Shown: positions 35,528 through 47,157, numbered from the stretch's first letter. The stretch: DNA of 64,000 nt from Phallus indusiatus (GCA_027605045.1 JAQFWX010000001.1:558001-622000), one strand, 5' to 3'. Made by a program: numbers and translations. The notes: generated by a model not told the origin, from the letters alone.

Positions 35528-35927
35528 TGTCAGGGTACGCTACCGCGTCCCCTCATTTTTCCTTATTTATTATCATCGGTATATGTTTATTTCTATTTCA
35601 TTTACATTTCCCGTCCATTACTTCCATTTTCCGTTTCCTCGTTCTGCCTCTATTTCACTTTCTTTACTCGCGCGCGTCGCGCGCTCGTACTCGGCGTGAT
35701 GCCCGTGACATCACGTCGCTTAGGTTCGGTTCGGGCGCCTAGCACTTAGCTGTGTCAGGGCCGCACGCCGCGCTATCGTTTTTCATGTATATAGTCGCTG
35801 TCCCTAGAGTGAGGGTCCCTAAGCTTGTTCTCTTAGGATCCCCTCCCTCTAGGTGAGTAGTTAGTGTTTTCCGCAATATATTATCTTAGGATCCCCTCCC
35901 TCTAGCCTGAGCTGAGTAGCCCTAACA
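35528..35927 (+). repeat. Gypsy B 3' LTR
   Basis: 400 bp, identical by eye to the 5' LTR. Confidence 0.97.
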
Positions 35928-35932
35928 CTCAC
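35928..35932. repeat. Target-site duplication of Gypsy B, right copy (CTCAC)
   Basis: Identical to 29700-29704. It also restores the hAT reading frame. Confidence 0.95.
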
Positions 35933-38211
35933 CTATCAAATGGTCGAAAGAAGCTCTGTTAGACCATATTATTGAAATTGTAATTGAGGACGATAATGTG
36001 CGTACTTTACTCTCACTCTTTCAACTAGAATTTGATCTAGTTTCCTAGGCATTTATGATTGTGGAGCGTCCAGCGTTCCGTCGTCTACTCCAGTTCCAGC
36101 GCCCTCAAACTCTGGATAAGGATATACCACGCAGGACATTAGTACGCGAAGCAATAGTCGGAAAAGCTCAACGTACCACAGAAGAAACGAAAAAACGATT
36201 GATGGTAAGACTATTGCTGTTCCTGTGGATGACACTAACACCCAATCATGTAGGCCACGCCGGGTCAAATCTCAGTGACATTCGACACCTGGACGTCAAA
36301 AGCAGGAGATAATTACCTGTCTTTTACGGCCCACTATGTGTCTTGGACGGCGTCACGCCCGACAGAATGGAAAATCTATAATGAAGTCCTTGCTTTGTCG
36401 CTCCTTGAAGGAGGCCATAGCGGCTCCAACCAGGCGGACGTGTTATTGGCGGTAATTGAGCGGTATGGGATTGCTTCAAAAGTAAGCTTCATACCCTATC
36501 TTGTTCTTTGATTTTTATTAACGGATGAATAAAAGATTGGGTGGCTAACTGCTGACAATGCCACCGTCAACGACCGGGCGGCGTTGCATCTGGAAACCCA
36601 TCTCACAGTTGCTGGGCGAGCGGATTGGCAATGGGGACAGCGTCGGATACGGTACGTCCTTGATTTATATCTATTTATCATACTTATCATACACAAACAG
36701 GTGTATGGAACATGCAACCCATCTTGCCGCCCGTCACTTTATCGAGGCCATCAATCCAACGCCAGCCTCAGTTACGAAGAAGCAATTGGCAGCAGAACGC
36801 GAGTCTGCACAGGGTTCTGCTCGGAACGATGACGATGACGACAATGGCGAGGAATTCGAACCAGGAGATGTAATTGGAAAGCTCCTGGCTTTCATCAACC
36901 AAGTCCGGAAATCCAGCGATGCGCGTGGGTTCCTGCACACCCTCTGTCAACGTGAGGGAACACCAGATCTGGAACTAGCGACCTGGGTTCGTACACGATG
37001 GGGATCATTACACCATTGTTTTGGTGTGATGCTAAAGCTTAGACCTGTAAGTTATCCGTCCTCTGTCTCAACTATCTTTACTCAGTATTTAACAGGCTAT
37101 TGACGCCTTCGTTCGACTCGCTGATGACAGTGACCGTGTTCCGGTGCTAATTAAGAAGAAATACGAAGACTATAAGTTAACGCGCGCCGAATGGGACCTC
37201 ATAGCCATCATGCACGAAGTGTTGGAGAAGCTCTCCAATGCTCAAATGTCATTTTCAGCCCAAGATCACCCTACCGCAAGTTATGCCATCCCAATCCTGG
37301 AGTTCCTACAAACGGCTTGGGAAGATATGTTGGAACTTCCCCGGTATGCGTCAGTGCGCCATGGACTGGAAGCCGGGCTTGACAATTTGAGCAAATGGTA
37401 CCGGAAGATTGATGATAGTAATGCTTATTTTGTCTGCTTAGGTGCGTTTTTTTTTTCAAGTATCAAATGCAAATGTATATTAATGTAATCTAGTTTTGGA
37501 TCCGTGCATGAAAGCAGAGTATACGCGCCAGCGGTGGGATACCGAATGGCATGAAAAGGGTGTGCAGGAAATGGAAGCGTTGGTAAGTCAAAAGTCAAAA
37601 TGGTCATGATTGGAACATAATACTAATATCTACATGTGACGGTAGTTTGATAGATATTATCAGCCTCTCCCAGATGCACAGCTAGCTTCTGACACCGACC
37701 AGCCGACTGCTTCAAAAACGTCAGGTGTCAAGCAAGGGGTCAATTCCTGGAGAGAAGCCAATTCTTGGATGAAGACGACAGTCCAGAGACGCGTGCAAGA
37801 AGAACGCGGGTCGAGGAATCCAAGACAGGAGCTTCAAAACTACCTGGAGTCGCCGTTGGAAACTGAATGTCCAAACGTCGTTGAGTGGTGGGGGGTAAGT
37901 GATTGTCTGCTCTGCCGCATACTAATCCTAACTGACTTTACCAGAACCATTCAAAGCATTATCCTACTTTAGCCCGGATTGCCTGCGACTACTTAGCAAT
38001 CCAAGGTAGCTCAACGGCCTCGGAACGGCTTTTCTCTTCAGCGAGTTTGGCAGGAACTAATAGACGGAATCGGTTGACGCCATCAACATTCGAAGCTATT
38101 CAAGTCCTAAAATCAGCATACGCCAATGGATTCATTTCAGTGCAGAAGGATGCTGCTAATAGAGAGAAACGGCTGTGGGATGATTCTTTAATGCATATCG
38201 ATGTAGAATAA
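35928..38211 (+). pseudogene. hAT transposase, 3' part (RNase H-like core and dimerisation domain)
   Basis: Continues the gene after Gypsy B. The catalytic core includes TFDTWTSKAGDNYLSF near 36275 (first Asp), TADNATVND (second Asp), ATWVRTRWGS, and LDP plus MKAEY near 37500. The end is the hAT dimerisation domain: YPTLARIACDYLAIQGSS, then SERLFSSASL and RNRL. The stop is at 38209-38211. About nine introns of 50-60 bp are needed. The transposase cuts and pastes the element in the nucleus. Both halves read well, so the copy was probably functional until B landed. Confidence 0.9.
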
Positions 38212-38273
38212 TTGTTTTATTAGTACAATAAACATAACAGAGCTGTCTAGAGCTGTCAAAATGAATTTTAAAT

Positions 38274-38465
38274 CTTCGGTTCGGGTTTTGAACCCGAACC
38301 GAACCGAACCAAACACAAGGACTTAGAAATTTTTTGAATGTGGTTCTGAACCGGTTCGAACCGTGAACCGGACCTGAACCGTGGTTCGGATTACGTAATC
38401 CGAACCGAACCGAACCAGACCTTGGGTTCAGGTTCAGGTTCGCCAAAAAAGGTGGGTGAACCGGA
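38274..38465. repeat. hAT right subterminal repeats
   Basis: Same GGTTCGG / CCGAACC words as at the left end, with more than ten copies over about 190 bp. Confidence 0.8.
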
Positions 38466-38489
38466 CCGAACCGAACTTCGGCATCACTA
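38466..38489 (-). repeat. hAT right terminal inverted repeat
   Basis: Perfect inverted match over 24 bases to 28335-28358. Confidence 0.96.
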
Positions 38490-38497
38490 GACCTTGC
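38490..38497. repeat. hAT target-site duplication, right copy
   Basis: GACCTTGC, identical to 28327-28334. Confidence 0.95.
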
Positions 38498-40916
38498 CTT
38501 CCCGATTGGCCTTGCGAATCTGGCGTAGCAGGTCCTCCTCCTCCCCTTTAAGGCGGAATGTTTGCAGAGCGTTGATTGCAAACATTTCGGGTCGGATTAG
38601 GGTGACGCCACGATTGTCGTCCTTTCCCGAGCCATGATCTGGGCGACGGGATAGGCCATCAGGTTTACCCATCGACTTACCCGGTATATGCTGTAGGGTG
38701 AAGTCGAATCGTGAGAGATATACTGACCATCTAGCTTGACGACGATTGAGGTTACGCGCGGACATGAAGTACTCGAGATTCTTGTGATCAGTCCGTATGT
38801 CGATAGGGTGAGATGCGCCTTCGAGAAAGTGTCGCCATTCCTCCAGAGATCGTATGATAGCGAGCATCTCCTTGTCGTGAATCTCATAGTTGCGTTCGAC
38901 AGGGCTGAGGGCCTTCGAGAAGAATGCAACTGGGTGCCATTTACCATCCTCGTTCGACAACTGTGAGAGAACCGCGCCTGTTGCAAAGTCGGAGCTGTCT
39001 GCTTCAACCCGGTAGGGATTAGCGGGGTTGGGAATGAGAAGAATGGGGGCAGAGGTGATCGACGACTTCAGAGTATCGAAAGCATGCTGACAAGTGTCGG
39101 ACCAGACGAAGGGCGTATCTTTCTTGGTTAACCCGAACATGGGATTGGCGATACGCGCAAAATCCTTGATAAACCGACGGTAGAAGTTGGCGAAGCCCAG
39201 GAAGGACTGAACCTCAGTGACGTTCTTCGGGACAGGCCAATCTCTAACACCCGAGACTTTCGCGGGATCCATCTCTACAGTGTTCTCGGAAATGACGACA
39301 CCTAGGTACTCGATTTTAGTCCGACAGAACTCGCACTTCTCCGCCTTGAGATACAGCTTGTGCTCGCGCAGACGTTCGAGAACGCGTCGTGTAACCTGGT
39401 CATGTTGTTCCCGATCCCGAGTATAGATGAGAATGTCGTCGATGTAGACGGCAACAACACCTTCCGAGATCATGTCTTCAAAGATCTCGTTCATCATCGT
39501 CTGGAAGGTCGCAGGGCTATTTGTGAGACCAAAGAACATCACCAGAGGCTCGAAAAGACCGCGGTTGGTGCGGAAAGCAGCCTTCCACTCGTCCCCTTCC
39601 TTTATCCGCACGTTGTTGTAACCCCAGCGCACGTCCAGCTTGGTGAAGTATCGGGCACCTTGCAATTTGTTGATGAGCTCCGAGATCAGAGGTAGCGGGT
39701 AGCGATTCTTGATTGTCATGGCATTCAACGCGCGATAGTCCTGAATAAGACGAAGAGAGCCATCTTTCTTCTTGATGAAGAAGACTGGGGACGCCATAGG
39801 CGACTTGGAGGGTCGGATTCGTCCAGACGCAAGGTTCTCTTCCAGAAACGCATCTAACTCGGCCTGTTCGTTAGGTGACAGCGGGTAGATCTTGCAAGAC
39901 TTGGGCTCAGAACCTGGCACAAGTTCTATCGGGTGATCCCACTTCTTCGACTGCGGCAACGAATCGAACGACTCCTTCGAGAAAATGTCGGCAAAGTCGT
40001 GGAACATCTCTGGCACGATATCCCGAAAACCCTTGGGAGCTGGCGCGTCTGCGTTGTTGGCGTGGGCCTGAGCCAGTCGCTGGGAGATGGTCTCGGTGGC
40101 ATATATGCGGTGAGTGTCGGGCTCGTCAGGTAGCATTGATATCGCGAACAGTCGATCACCCTCTTCAATCCCAGACTCGATGTCGACCAGGTCTGGTATG
40201 TCAGGATCATCGGCCTCAGTGTTGTCGAGCTCTGGTAGAGGTGCGCGTCGGATCTGTTGGAACGCACGTTTAGAGAGCTTACCCGCTGGCCAGCGTGGGG
40301 CACAAGACCGACAACTGGGGCTGCAGCGCATGAACTCCACTTGACCAGTTGTGTAGTCTATGACAGGATTGTGAGCCTTGAACCACGGCAGTCCAAACAG
40401 GATGGGGTACTTGAGCGAGGTAACTGCGAACAAGGTGCGCTCGGAGTGATCCCGAAATCGAACAACCAGGTCGACGACGTGGGTGATAGAGCCAGCATGG
40501 TTGGGCGTACCATCGACATTAAACACGGGAATGGGTTTAGCAAGGCGTATGGAGGGAAGCCGATGTTTGTCGACAAAGTCGCGATCGAGGAACATACCGC
40601 TAGCCCCGGTGTCCAGCATGGCCTTGCTGTGCAGCAGGGCTCCGGTGTCAACACTCTGTAGCTCTACTGGGATCTCTAGCTTCTGCGTGCCTGCGGTAGC
40701 TGCAAGTCGGTATTCCTTGGGCAATGCACGACGTTGAGAAGGCGACAGCATACATGGGGTAGAAACAGAACGTGTGGCAGGTGGAGGCGATTCTTTGGGT
40801 TTGTCAGGGGATGCAGCAGGGGTAGTTAGATTCGAATCAGAAGTGTCATTTTGTTCGCGATCTATGTACAAAATGTCGAATCTATTAGATGTCGGCAACG
40901 AGGGTGCATCTATCAC
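38490..40916 (-). pseudogene. pol: Gypsy A pol, 5' part (protease, RT, RNase H)
   Basis: It contains the retropepsin DTGAS near residue 102, the reverse transcriptase with YIDD near residue 495, and RNase H (EADSSDFATGAVL, TDHKNLEYF). The frame runs uninterrupted into RKANREGKV, where the hAT element is inserted at the 8-bp duplication 38490-38497. The remaining integrase is at 26809-28334. Unlike B, it has no frameshift in the RT/RNase H region. Confidence 0.93.
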
Positions 40917-42223
40917 TCGTCGCCGTTTTGAAAATCCTCTACCTCTGCTGCAGCTACAGTCTCACCCTGGGTCAGAGCAGAGTCACCACGTGCCTGGGCT
41001 TCTAACGCGTCTTTCTGGGCCAACAGGTGTGCGATATTGTCGTCCAATTCATCGGGTTGAAGGTACCGAATGTCATATGCGCGAGGGCATTCACGAGCCC
41101 AATGGCCTGTTGCTCCACAGCGATGACACCTGGTCGATTCTGGGCCTGCGCGTCGACGGGCAGCATCCACGTCCATCGGGTCATGTCTAATCTGGGGTGC
41201 AGGAACAGAAACCGCAGGTCTAGGGGGCGGTGCGGGCATGACCTGGGGTATAGGCCTGGGAGGTGGGTAGGCAGGAGCCTGATAGGAAGGGGCAAGGGGC
41301 CTCCTCTGGATCTGAGGAATCTGGTACGACGGGAAAGGGGTGGGACGAGGTCGGTTAATGGGGACTGTCGCGGGATTTGTCTGAGTCGTTCCAGAGCCTA
41401 CGAGTCGACGGCGAGCAGCGGTGAAGGCCTCGTTGGAACGCCTGTCCATGTCAAACATGCGTGCTTGCCTGATCCAGCCCTCGTAGTCATGAAGCGCGGG
41501 TCGGTCCTTCATCGTCGCTACCAGAGACGCAATTGCCGGGTCTAAACCATTACGAAAGTATGTGTTAATGGCGAGCCCTTCCGTAAAGCCAGCATGCTCA
41601 ATGAGCACACGGAAGGCGTCTACATACTCTTCTACAGTCCTGTTGCCTTGGATGTAGCGGTTGGAGTAGAGGGTGTTGATGGCGTCTTCTTGCTCGGATT
41701 GTGGAAAGAAATCCGCCTTGAACCGTTCCCGAAAGGCGTTCCAGTCGGCGAAGGGCTTCTCTCCTCTTTGATACCTTTTCAGCATAGATTCGCTGAAGGT
41801 GAGGGCGCGGCCTTCATTCATGTACGACATCGCCCAGCCGATCTTGAGTTCATCAGTCTCGAAGTCGCGACTGCATATACTCATGTAAAACTCGACGGTG
41901 TTCCAGAAAGCACGACCCTTGGAGCGATCTCCGTCGAACGAAGGAGGTACAGCAGGTCGGGTATTTCGGGAAGAGCGTGAACTGGCTTGATGCTCAGAAG
42001 CCGGTGGTTGTCCAGATGAGGACGGGTCGACCACAGGGGGGTTTTGGGTTGGAGCAGCTCTAGCCGCGTCTCGGATGCTCTGCAGCACCTCTATCATCTG
42101 TGAGGCCTGGGATTCCTGTCTTGCCATGCGGGCATCCATTTCCGCGAATTGCCGCATAATAATAGTCGCCACATTGTTGAGGGTGACGAGTGGGGGTGCA
42201 GAGGGTGGAGGAGAAGAGTCCAT
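40913..42223 (-). CDS. gag: Gypsy A gag
   Basis: 436 aa starting at MDSSPPPSAPP. The frame stays open upstream to 42403, but B shares only the ATG at this position, so I use it. It has a retrotransposon gag capsid region (SKGRAFWNTVEFYMS through YVDAFRVLIEHAGF), then a Pro-rich linker and a CCHC zinc knuckle (CHRCGATGHWARECP) near residue 380. It packages element RNA in the cytoplasm. The gag stop TGA overlaps the start of the pol frame, which is in the -1 phase and has no nearby ATG. The ORF appears intact. Confidence 0.93.
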   Translation of the reverse strand: MDSSPPPSAPPLVTLNNVATIIMRQFAEMDARMARQESQASQMIEVLQSIRDAARAAPTQNPPVVDPSSSGQPPASEHQASSRSSRNTRPAVPPSFDGDRSKGRAFWNTVEFYMSICSRDFETDELKIGWAMSYMNEGRALTFSESMLKRYQRGEKPFADWNAFRERFKADFFPQSEQEDAINTLYSNRYIQGNRTVEEYVDAFRVLIEHAGFTEGLAINTYFRNGLDPAIASLVATMKDRPALHDYEGWIRQARMFDMDRRSNEAFTAARRRLVGSGTTQTNPATVPINRPRPTPFPSYQIPQIQRRPLAPSYQAPAYPPPRPIPQVMPAPPPRPAVSVPAPQIRHDPMDVDAARRRAGPESTRCHRCGATGHWARECPRAYDIRYLQPDELDDNIAHLLAQKDALEAQARGDSALTQGETVAAAEVEDFQNGDE

Positions 42224-42374
42224 GAGAGAGAGAAAGGAAAATGGGGTTTTTAAGATGGAGCAGAGGGGTCGGTTATAGACGGGACTCGAGGGAAAAATAC
42301 GACACTGCGATAGTCGGTGTCGAGCGCGATTTTTCGATAGCGAGTGTCGATAAAAACGGCCAGTCTGCGAGTAG

Positions 42375-42385
42375 AAGCTTGTTCT
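42375..42385 (-). promoter_or_regulatory. Gypsy A self-complementary primer-binding site
   Basis: AGAACAAGCTT on the minus strand starts 2 nt inside the LTR end. It is the exact complement of AAGCTTGTTCT at 42493-42483 in the LTR. Same arrangement as in Gypsy B. No tRNA 3' end was recognised as complementary. Confidence 0.7.
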
Positions 42386-42387
42386 AC

Positions 42388-42784
42388 TGTTAGGGCTACT
42401 CAACTCAGACTAGAGGGAGGGGATCCTAAGTAATATATTGGAAGATAATTATACTACTCACCTAGAGGGAGGGGATCCTAAGAGAACAAGCTTAGGGACC
42501 CTCACTCTAGGTACAGCTACTATATACATAAAACGACGACGCGGCGTGCGACCCTGACACAGCTAAGTGCCAAGCGCCCAAGCCGAGCACAAGCGACGTG
42601 ATGTCACGGGCATCACGCCGTGTACGAGCGCGCAACGCGCGCGAGTAGAGAAGGTGAAATATGGACGGAGAGAATAAACGGATGGTAGAGGTAATGCACG
42701 GGAAATATAAATAAAGTATAGGGGAATATATACCGATGATAATAAATAAGGAAAAATGAGGGGACGCGGTAGCGTACCCTGACA
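42388..42784 (-). repeat. Gypsy A LTR, 5' LTR in element orientation
   Basis: 397 bp. Contains a TATA-like GTATATAG on the minus strand near 42525, then AAGCTTGTTCT (42493-42483), and two copies of a 21-bp repeat built around TAGGATCCCCTCCCTCT. It should drive transcription of A. Confidence 0.96.
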
Positions 42785-45423
42785 GAAACACTTTATCGAA
42801 TACAAGGAAAGCACTCTCTGCCCAATTGTTCGTATTATTAGATCCATCTCTTGTCCCGCCGCGTGGCAAGGACATATCCGTAACGTGTCCTTGGGGTTTG
42901 TGATCAGAAAGGAACGGGCATTTTTTCAATTTTCAGCTGATAACTTACTTAGCCACTGATCATTAAACCAATATGTATCAAAATAATGCACTAGGAATCG
43001 ATAGCGTTCCGTTTGAAGAGACTTTTTGGACGATATGGAACGGCTGCTTTTCTTCTTTGAAACAACCCTGGGAGCTACTGCATCATCTGATCCCTCGTCT
43101 GCGTTGGCTCGTTCGGGTTCGTCCAGGTGTTCGTCACAACAGGCATCCCATAGCTCCTTCATGAATGACTTATGGAAACTTGGCCACTCAGCCATACTAC
43201 GACACCTTTGAGCCCTGCGAAAGGCCCTAATCACTTTGTACGTCACACGATATGGCAAACGAGGAGCACCCTCCACACGCCCACTATCTCCTTGAAGGCG
43301 CTGAATGGCTTGTACTATATGAAATTGACATATATATACACGTGCCGCAGGTTGAACTTGAATTTTGAATCAGGATTGCAAAATTCAAAGTGAGAAAAGA
43401 TGGCACAAAAACGCACATTGAAGTATCGCCTGGAGTGATGTTTTGCACTTGTCAATCATCCACTTATGTACGTCCCACTTTTGTTCTTGAAAGATACGTT
43501 TCGATATTAATAGAATTTGTTTTTTCTCGTCGTCTTGCCGATGACGGATGCAATCCGGGTCTATGCTATCACTCAGACGATGTGAATATATACATGAATG
43601 GCGGTACACACCATTGACAATAATTTGAGCACGCGTAATGACTTTGCGCTCAGTTTCCTGTAAGTATCGTGAAAGAGTATGTGCCTTGATGTTTGCTGAG
43701 AGCAACACCGCTCCTGGGGAACATGAGCATCTTGCAAGATTGGAAGAGGCGAACGATGCATACCGGGTGTCAAATGACCGTTTGTGTCCACGGCAACGAG
43801 AATTGTCAATCCAGCACGATTCTCATTTTTATTTCGCCAGCTGGTATCCATTCCCAAACCATCAGACGTCCCGTGTAGTATTAGACTTTCAAGGGTGTAA
43901 TCAGAGGTGAGAGCACATGTGAACTTCGATTCCTTGTCTGGTTTCTGATAGTCGTGCGGTGTATAACTTGAAATACCTTCTTCAGATACAGTTCTAGCAT
44001 TTTATTAAGAGTCTGCTTACTTATAAATTTGACTTGGATTACGCTTGGCTAAAAGGTCCATTGCTCGAAAAGGGTCTTCGTCCAAACGCCCTCTGCGCTT
44101 CAAAGCAGGTAATAGATTATTCACTTGTCTCCGAGAGGGACGTCAATATTCGGGAAAGGTTGTTGGAAATTTGACTGTGGTCCCGGGGGGCATGGATGTC
44201 GTGTCAGGATATCGGTAACTTAAAACGATCTCTTCATAAAATTTGTATATTAGATACCCGAATATGTGAAAATGTACATTTACTCACTTTGATAGATACG
44301 CCGGGGTTGAGCCCCAACATCCATCATTGCAGCAAGGACTTCGTTACGCATGCCTTTGGACCAGCCCAAATTACGAGGTGAAGCATCGTTGTGATATCCG
44401 TGCTGATATATGTGCACTAAACCCAAGTTATCCGCCCGAATCTCAAACTGCGAATTATCATTCTGATTAATTACCATATTCGCCCCAAAAATTAGTTACT
44501 CACCAAGAGCTGAACACGGCCACTACAACGGTCATCGCGAGACACTGAATCGATGTTTTCCTGAGCTTCCTGATCATCCTCAGTTCCTTCAATCTCGGCG
44601 GAATCCTCATTCATAGCATTTTCGAAACCATGCCACTCCGGCAGGGTGTCATCTAAACGATCTTGACAGGGTGAGATGACGGAGCAGGTTCCAGTACACT
44701 GATATCTCCAGCGGTGTACAACACGTTTATTGAGAATGGCTTGGTGCATAGCATCGCCACTCAGTGGAGAAGGTTGCACCCACTGAACCAGAAAACGTCG
44801 TGTGTTCGCTGCGAGTGGACTGTCCCCGGGGTGACCGAACCAGTCAAACTTGATGAGGTCGCTGGTCCTGTACCGCCCACGCCCATAATCGTTCATCTAC
44901 AGCATTAAAATATCAAATTCAGTTAAAGAGTCAAAGTAGAATGAATAAGTAAATTAAGTACCTGCATATCGAACCAATACAGTAAGTCCAATGTCCTAAC
45001 TATTGCCACCGGTCGCCAGCGGCTTGAATGCGCAAGGGAATTCAAGAAAAGTTGCGCATTGTTGACTAAAGACGCGGGATGAGAATTCCCAAGAGATTTC
45101 CGCCTTGCGGCTTCGACCTCTGTCGAGAGTACCTGATGCTCTGAGAGTACAGGGGCTTGCGAAGTTTGAGTTGTGGCAGCAGCCTGCGATATATGCTGCT
45201 GCGCTCCAGCTATAAAGAAATCAAGTCAGAAAAAAGCAAAGAAAGGATTTAAAAAATGAATACGAGAAAATTCTGGCGAAGGAATGACTAGCGAGTCCAA
45301 GGGTGGCCTGGTTAAAGCAGCATTGGCAGCATGACGGCCACTGGAGCGGTATTGCTTTCGAGGACGACCAGGAGGGCGTCCTCGAGAGATAGGTACAGAC
45401 GGAAGAGATTCATTGCCCGCCAT
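42785..45423 (-). pseudogene. KDZ transposase gene, 5' part (before Gypsy A insertion)
   Basis: Starts at ATG 45423. The first exon encodes an AT-hook (RGRPPGRPRK). Later exons encode a Cys-containing region near 44700, then the DDE transposase core shared by MULE and KDZ elements: GMDTSWRNKNENRA near 43850 (first Asp), WMIDKCKTSLQAI near 43420 (second Asp), CQFHIVQAIQRL at about 43330-43295, and the downstream WLR..MSLPRGGTRDGSNNTNNW block that runs into the insertion at 42785. At least seven short GT-AG introns are needed. The frame reads SAFLVFDKVFL at the break and continues correctly at 26399, across the Gypsy element. A TGA at 44145-44143 interrupts an otherwise in-frame block (FPEY-stop-RPSRRQV), where family members usually have Trp, so the gene may have been dead before the Gypsy insertion. 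Confidence 0.85.
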
Positions 45424-46455
45424 AGACAGGAAGAGACTTGTGAGTGAAAAACACGTACTGATAATTGGGCATATATATACGAGGAGACAACATAGGACGA
45501 CATAGACGGAGTATTAGCCAAGTACACTCCTCTCTAGCCCAGCATATACATCTCGTCAGCTCAGCGATCCTTGTCGGCGATAACACAGCTCACTCCTCAG
45601 GGAAGAACTGCCTCCTGGTACGATTTTGTAAGTACTTACTAAATGACACATCCAAAGACACCACGCTGACCGTGATACGACCCTTCCCTGGGAAGAAATG
45701 CCTCGTGGCTTTCAGCGGTACCAAAAAACTGGAGACAAACACACACCTCAAATCAATATTTTTGGCCAAAGACAAGACACATGAACTTATCAAGATTCGG
45801 TGTAAATGATAATATTTCTAAAAAGGGAATGAGCGCCGTTTGAGATGAAAGAACTGCGGTGCACCTGAGCATCTCAACTAGGTTCATCCGTGGGCCGAGT
45901 CTCCGACACTAAAAATAAATGGACACGCGTTGTACATCGTGTCAGAGCGTGTCAGAGCGTGTCAGGGCATTCTTGGTTTGACTTAATTCGCGTTGCTTGT
46001 TGTGGTGTGTGGCAAACAGTACAAGTCATCTGAATGTCATACAAACGTGAATGTTCTTGAAGGCCCTACTTATGCCCAAAGTGCCCTACCAGCGGTACAT
46101 GGCGAATATAATCACCTTAAAATTAAAATGAGTCATACAAGCGGGAGCGAATAACGGATATTAACGCAACGTGTTTTGTTGTCACCGGTCCGAATAATAT
46201 TGAGATTTGGAGTTCTTGGGAACGGTCCGAATGTGATCGAGATTTGGAGTCGGGAGGGGAACCCTTAGAAATTTCATAAGACCAAGTGTTTGCAAGCGAC
46301 ACGACACCTTGGACATAACTCACCTTGAACGATTATTTTCCAATACTTTTCGAGCACCTGCGAACGCATGAAACAGAAAATAAATTCTGTAAGTCTTCCA
46401 ATGAGTCTGTGTTGATGACGGTGCTTTGGATCTGATCCTACATTCAAAGCTTAGC
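45424..46455. other. Spacer inside the KDZ element
   Basis: Between the divergent KDZ gene (minus) and the small plus-strand gene, so likely a shared promoter region. It has a threefold tandem copy of GTGTCAGAGC-like sequence at about 45939-45968. A 114-codon plus frame at 45465-45809 has no motif. Confidence 0.45.
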
Positions 46456-47157
46456 ATGCATGGTCAAGCATCTGCCTCAGACTCGATTGTGGTCATTTCT
46501 GATAGCGAGACGAACCAATCTACCAATATATCCGAAGATATAGACACAGAACCCGTTTTCAATCGTGACGATTGTTTTTGGTCAGACGGAGCGAATCCCG
46601 TTTCCGAAGTTTCCGACCATGACGACTCTTTCTGGTCAGCCAGCGAGGCCAGTGCTATGATAAGGGTCAATCATAATCCATCCAGTTCTCCTGCTCGTTT
46701 CACCGGTCCTAGTACTCCCCGTCGCAACATTGCAACTCTCACCAGCAACTCTTCCTACACGCTCTCCCACAGTCCTACTCCTTTCATAAGTTCTGGCGAA
46801 AGGAGAGCTATCTTGGCAAATCACGGAATCGCACCTTCAAGTCCTATACCCAGCGGGAGTGGAAGAGAACAAACATCCTCTCCCATAGAATTCAATGGCA
46901 TCCTTGAAACGACTACCAACGAAGACGGGAATGTGGTCGCATGGCGGTTCCACGGAGACAGCATGACTGACAACCGCGAACTGATAATAAGGCAATTGTA
47001 AGTAAAGTTAACGCTTTGAGTCCGAAATTTTTGTTAATCGCGTGTTTGTGAGATAGAATGCACAACCTTACGCATATTATTCAAGACTTGATAGCAGTAA
47101 GTAAATCATATCGCGGAATTAGTCAAGCAAACAACTTACCCGCAGTTCAGGCATTGA
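46456..47157 (+). CDS. Unrecognised small acidic protein, possible transposon cargo
   Basis: Exons 46456-46997, 47057-47096 and 47146-47157 keep frame and give 197 aa. The ATG at 46456 is the first in the open frame. The N-terminal half is acidic and contains IVVISDSET, a SUMO-interaction-like patch (hydrophobic IVVI followed by acidic and Ser residues), and two repeats of DD(C/S)FWS. The middle is Ser/Pro-rich with SSP and TPR motifs. The end is VAWRFHGDSMTDNRELIIRQL, then a short hydrophobic helix. I do not know the family. It lies between the KDZ gene and the right inverted repeat, so it may be a second transposon gene; a SUMO link would fit the ULP1 domains, but that is speculation. Confidence 0.45.

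Larger units (their letters stand above)
29705..35927 (+). mobile_element. Gypsy-type chromodomain LTR retrotransposon B
   Basis: 6223 bp with 400-bp LTRs that look identical, and a 5-bp target duplication. Same family as A: the coding regions are nearly the same, but the LTR U3 parts differ clearly. It is the youngest insertion of the nest. Its pol carries a 2-base deletion near 33334. Confidence 0.97.
28335..38489 (+). mobile_element. hAT-superfamily DNA transposon
   Basis: 24-bp perfect terminal inverted repeats (beginning TAGTGATGCCGAAGTTCGG, at 28335-28358 and 38466-38489), an 8-bp duplication, and a transposase gene on the plus strand. It sits in the integrase region of Gypsy A and was itself hit by Gypsy B. 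Without B it is about 3.9 kb. Apart from that insertion the gene looks intact. Confidence 0.96.
26400..42784 (-). mobile_element. Gypsy-type chromodomain LTR retrotransposon A
   Basis: Bounded by 397-bp LTRs starting TG and ending CA and by a 5-bp target duplication GAAAC (26395-26399 and 42785-42789). Gene order on the minus strand is gag, protease, reverse transcriptase, RNase H, integrase and chromodomain, so it is a chromovirus. A hAT element (with Gypsy B inside it) splits the integrase region; without it A would be about 6.2 kb. The two LTRs look identical by eye, so insertion is recent. It broke the KDZ gene. Confidence 0.96.

Noticed and set aside
42224..42403. 60-residue N-terminal extension of Gypsy A gag
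   Set aside because: It lies in the primer-binding and leader region, and copy B shares only the later ATG, so the extension is leader read in an open frame.
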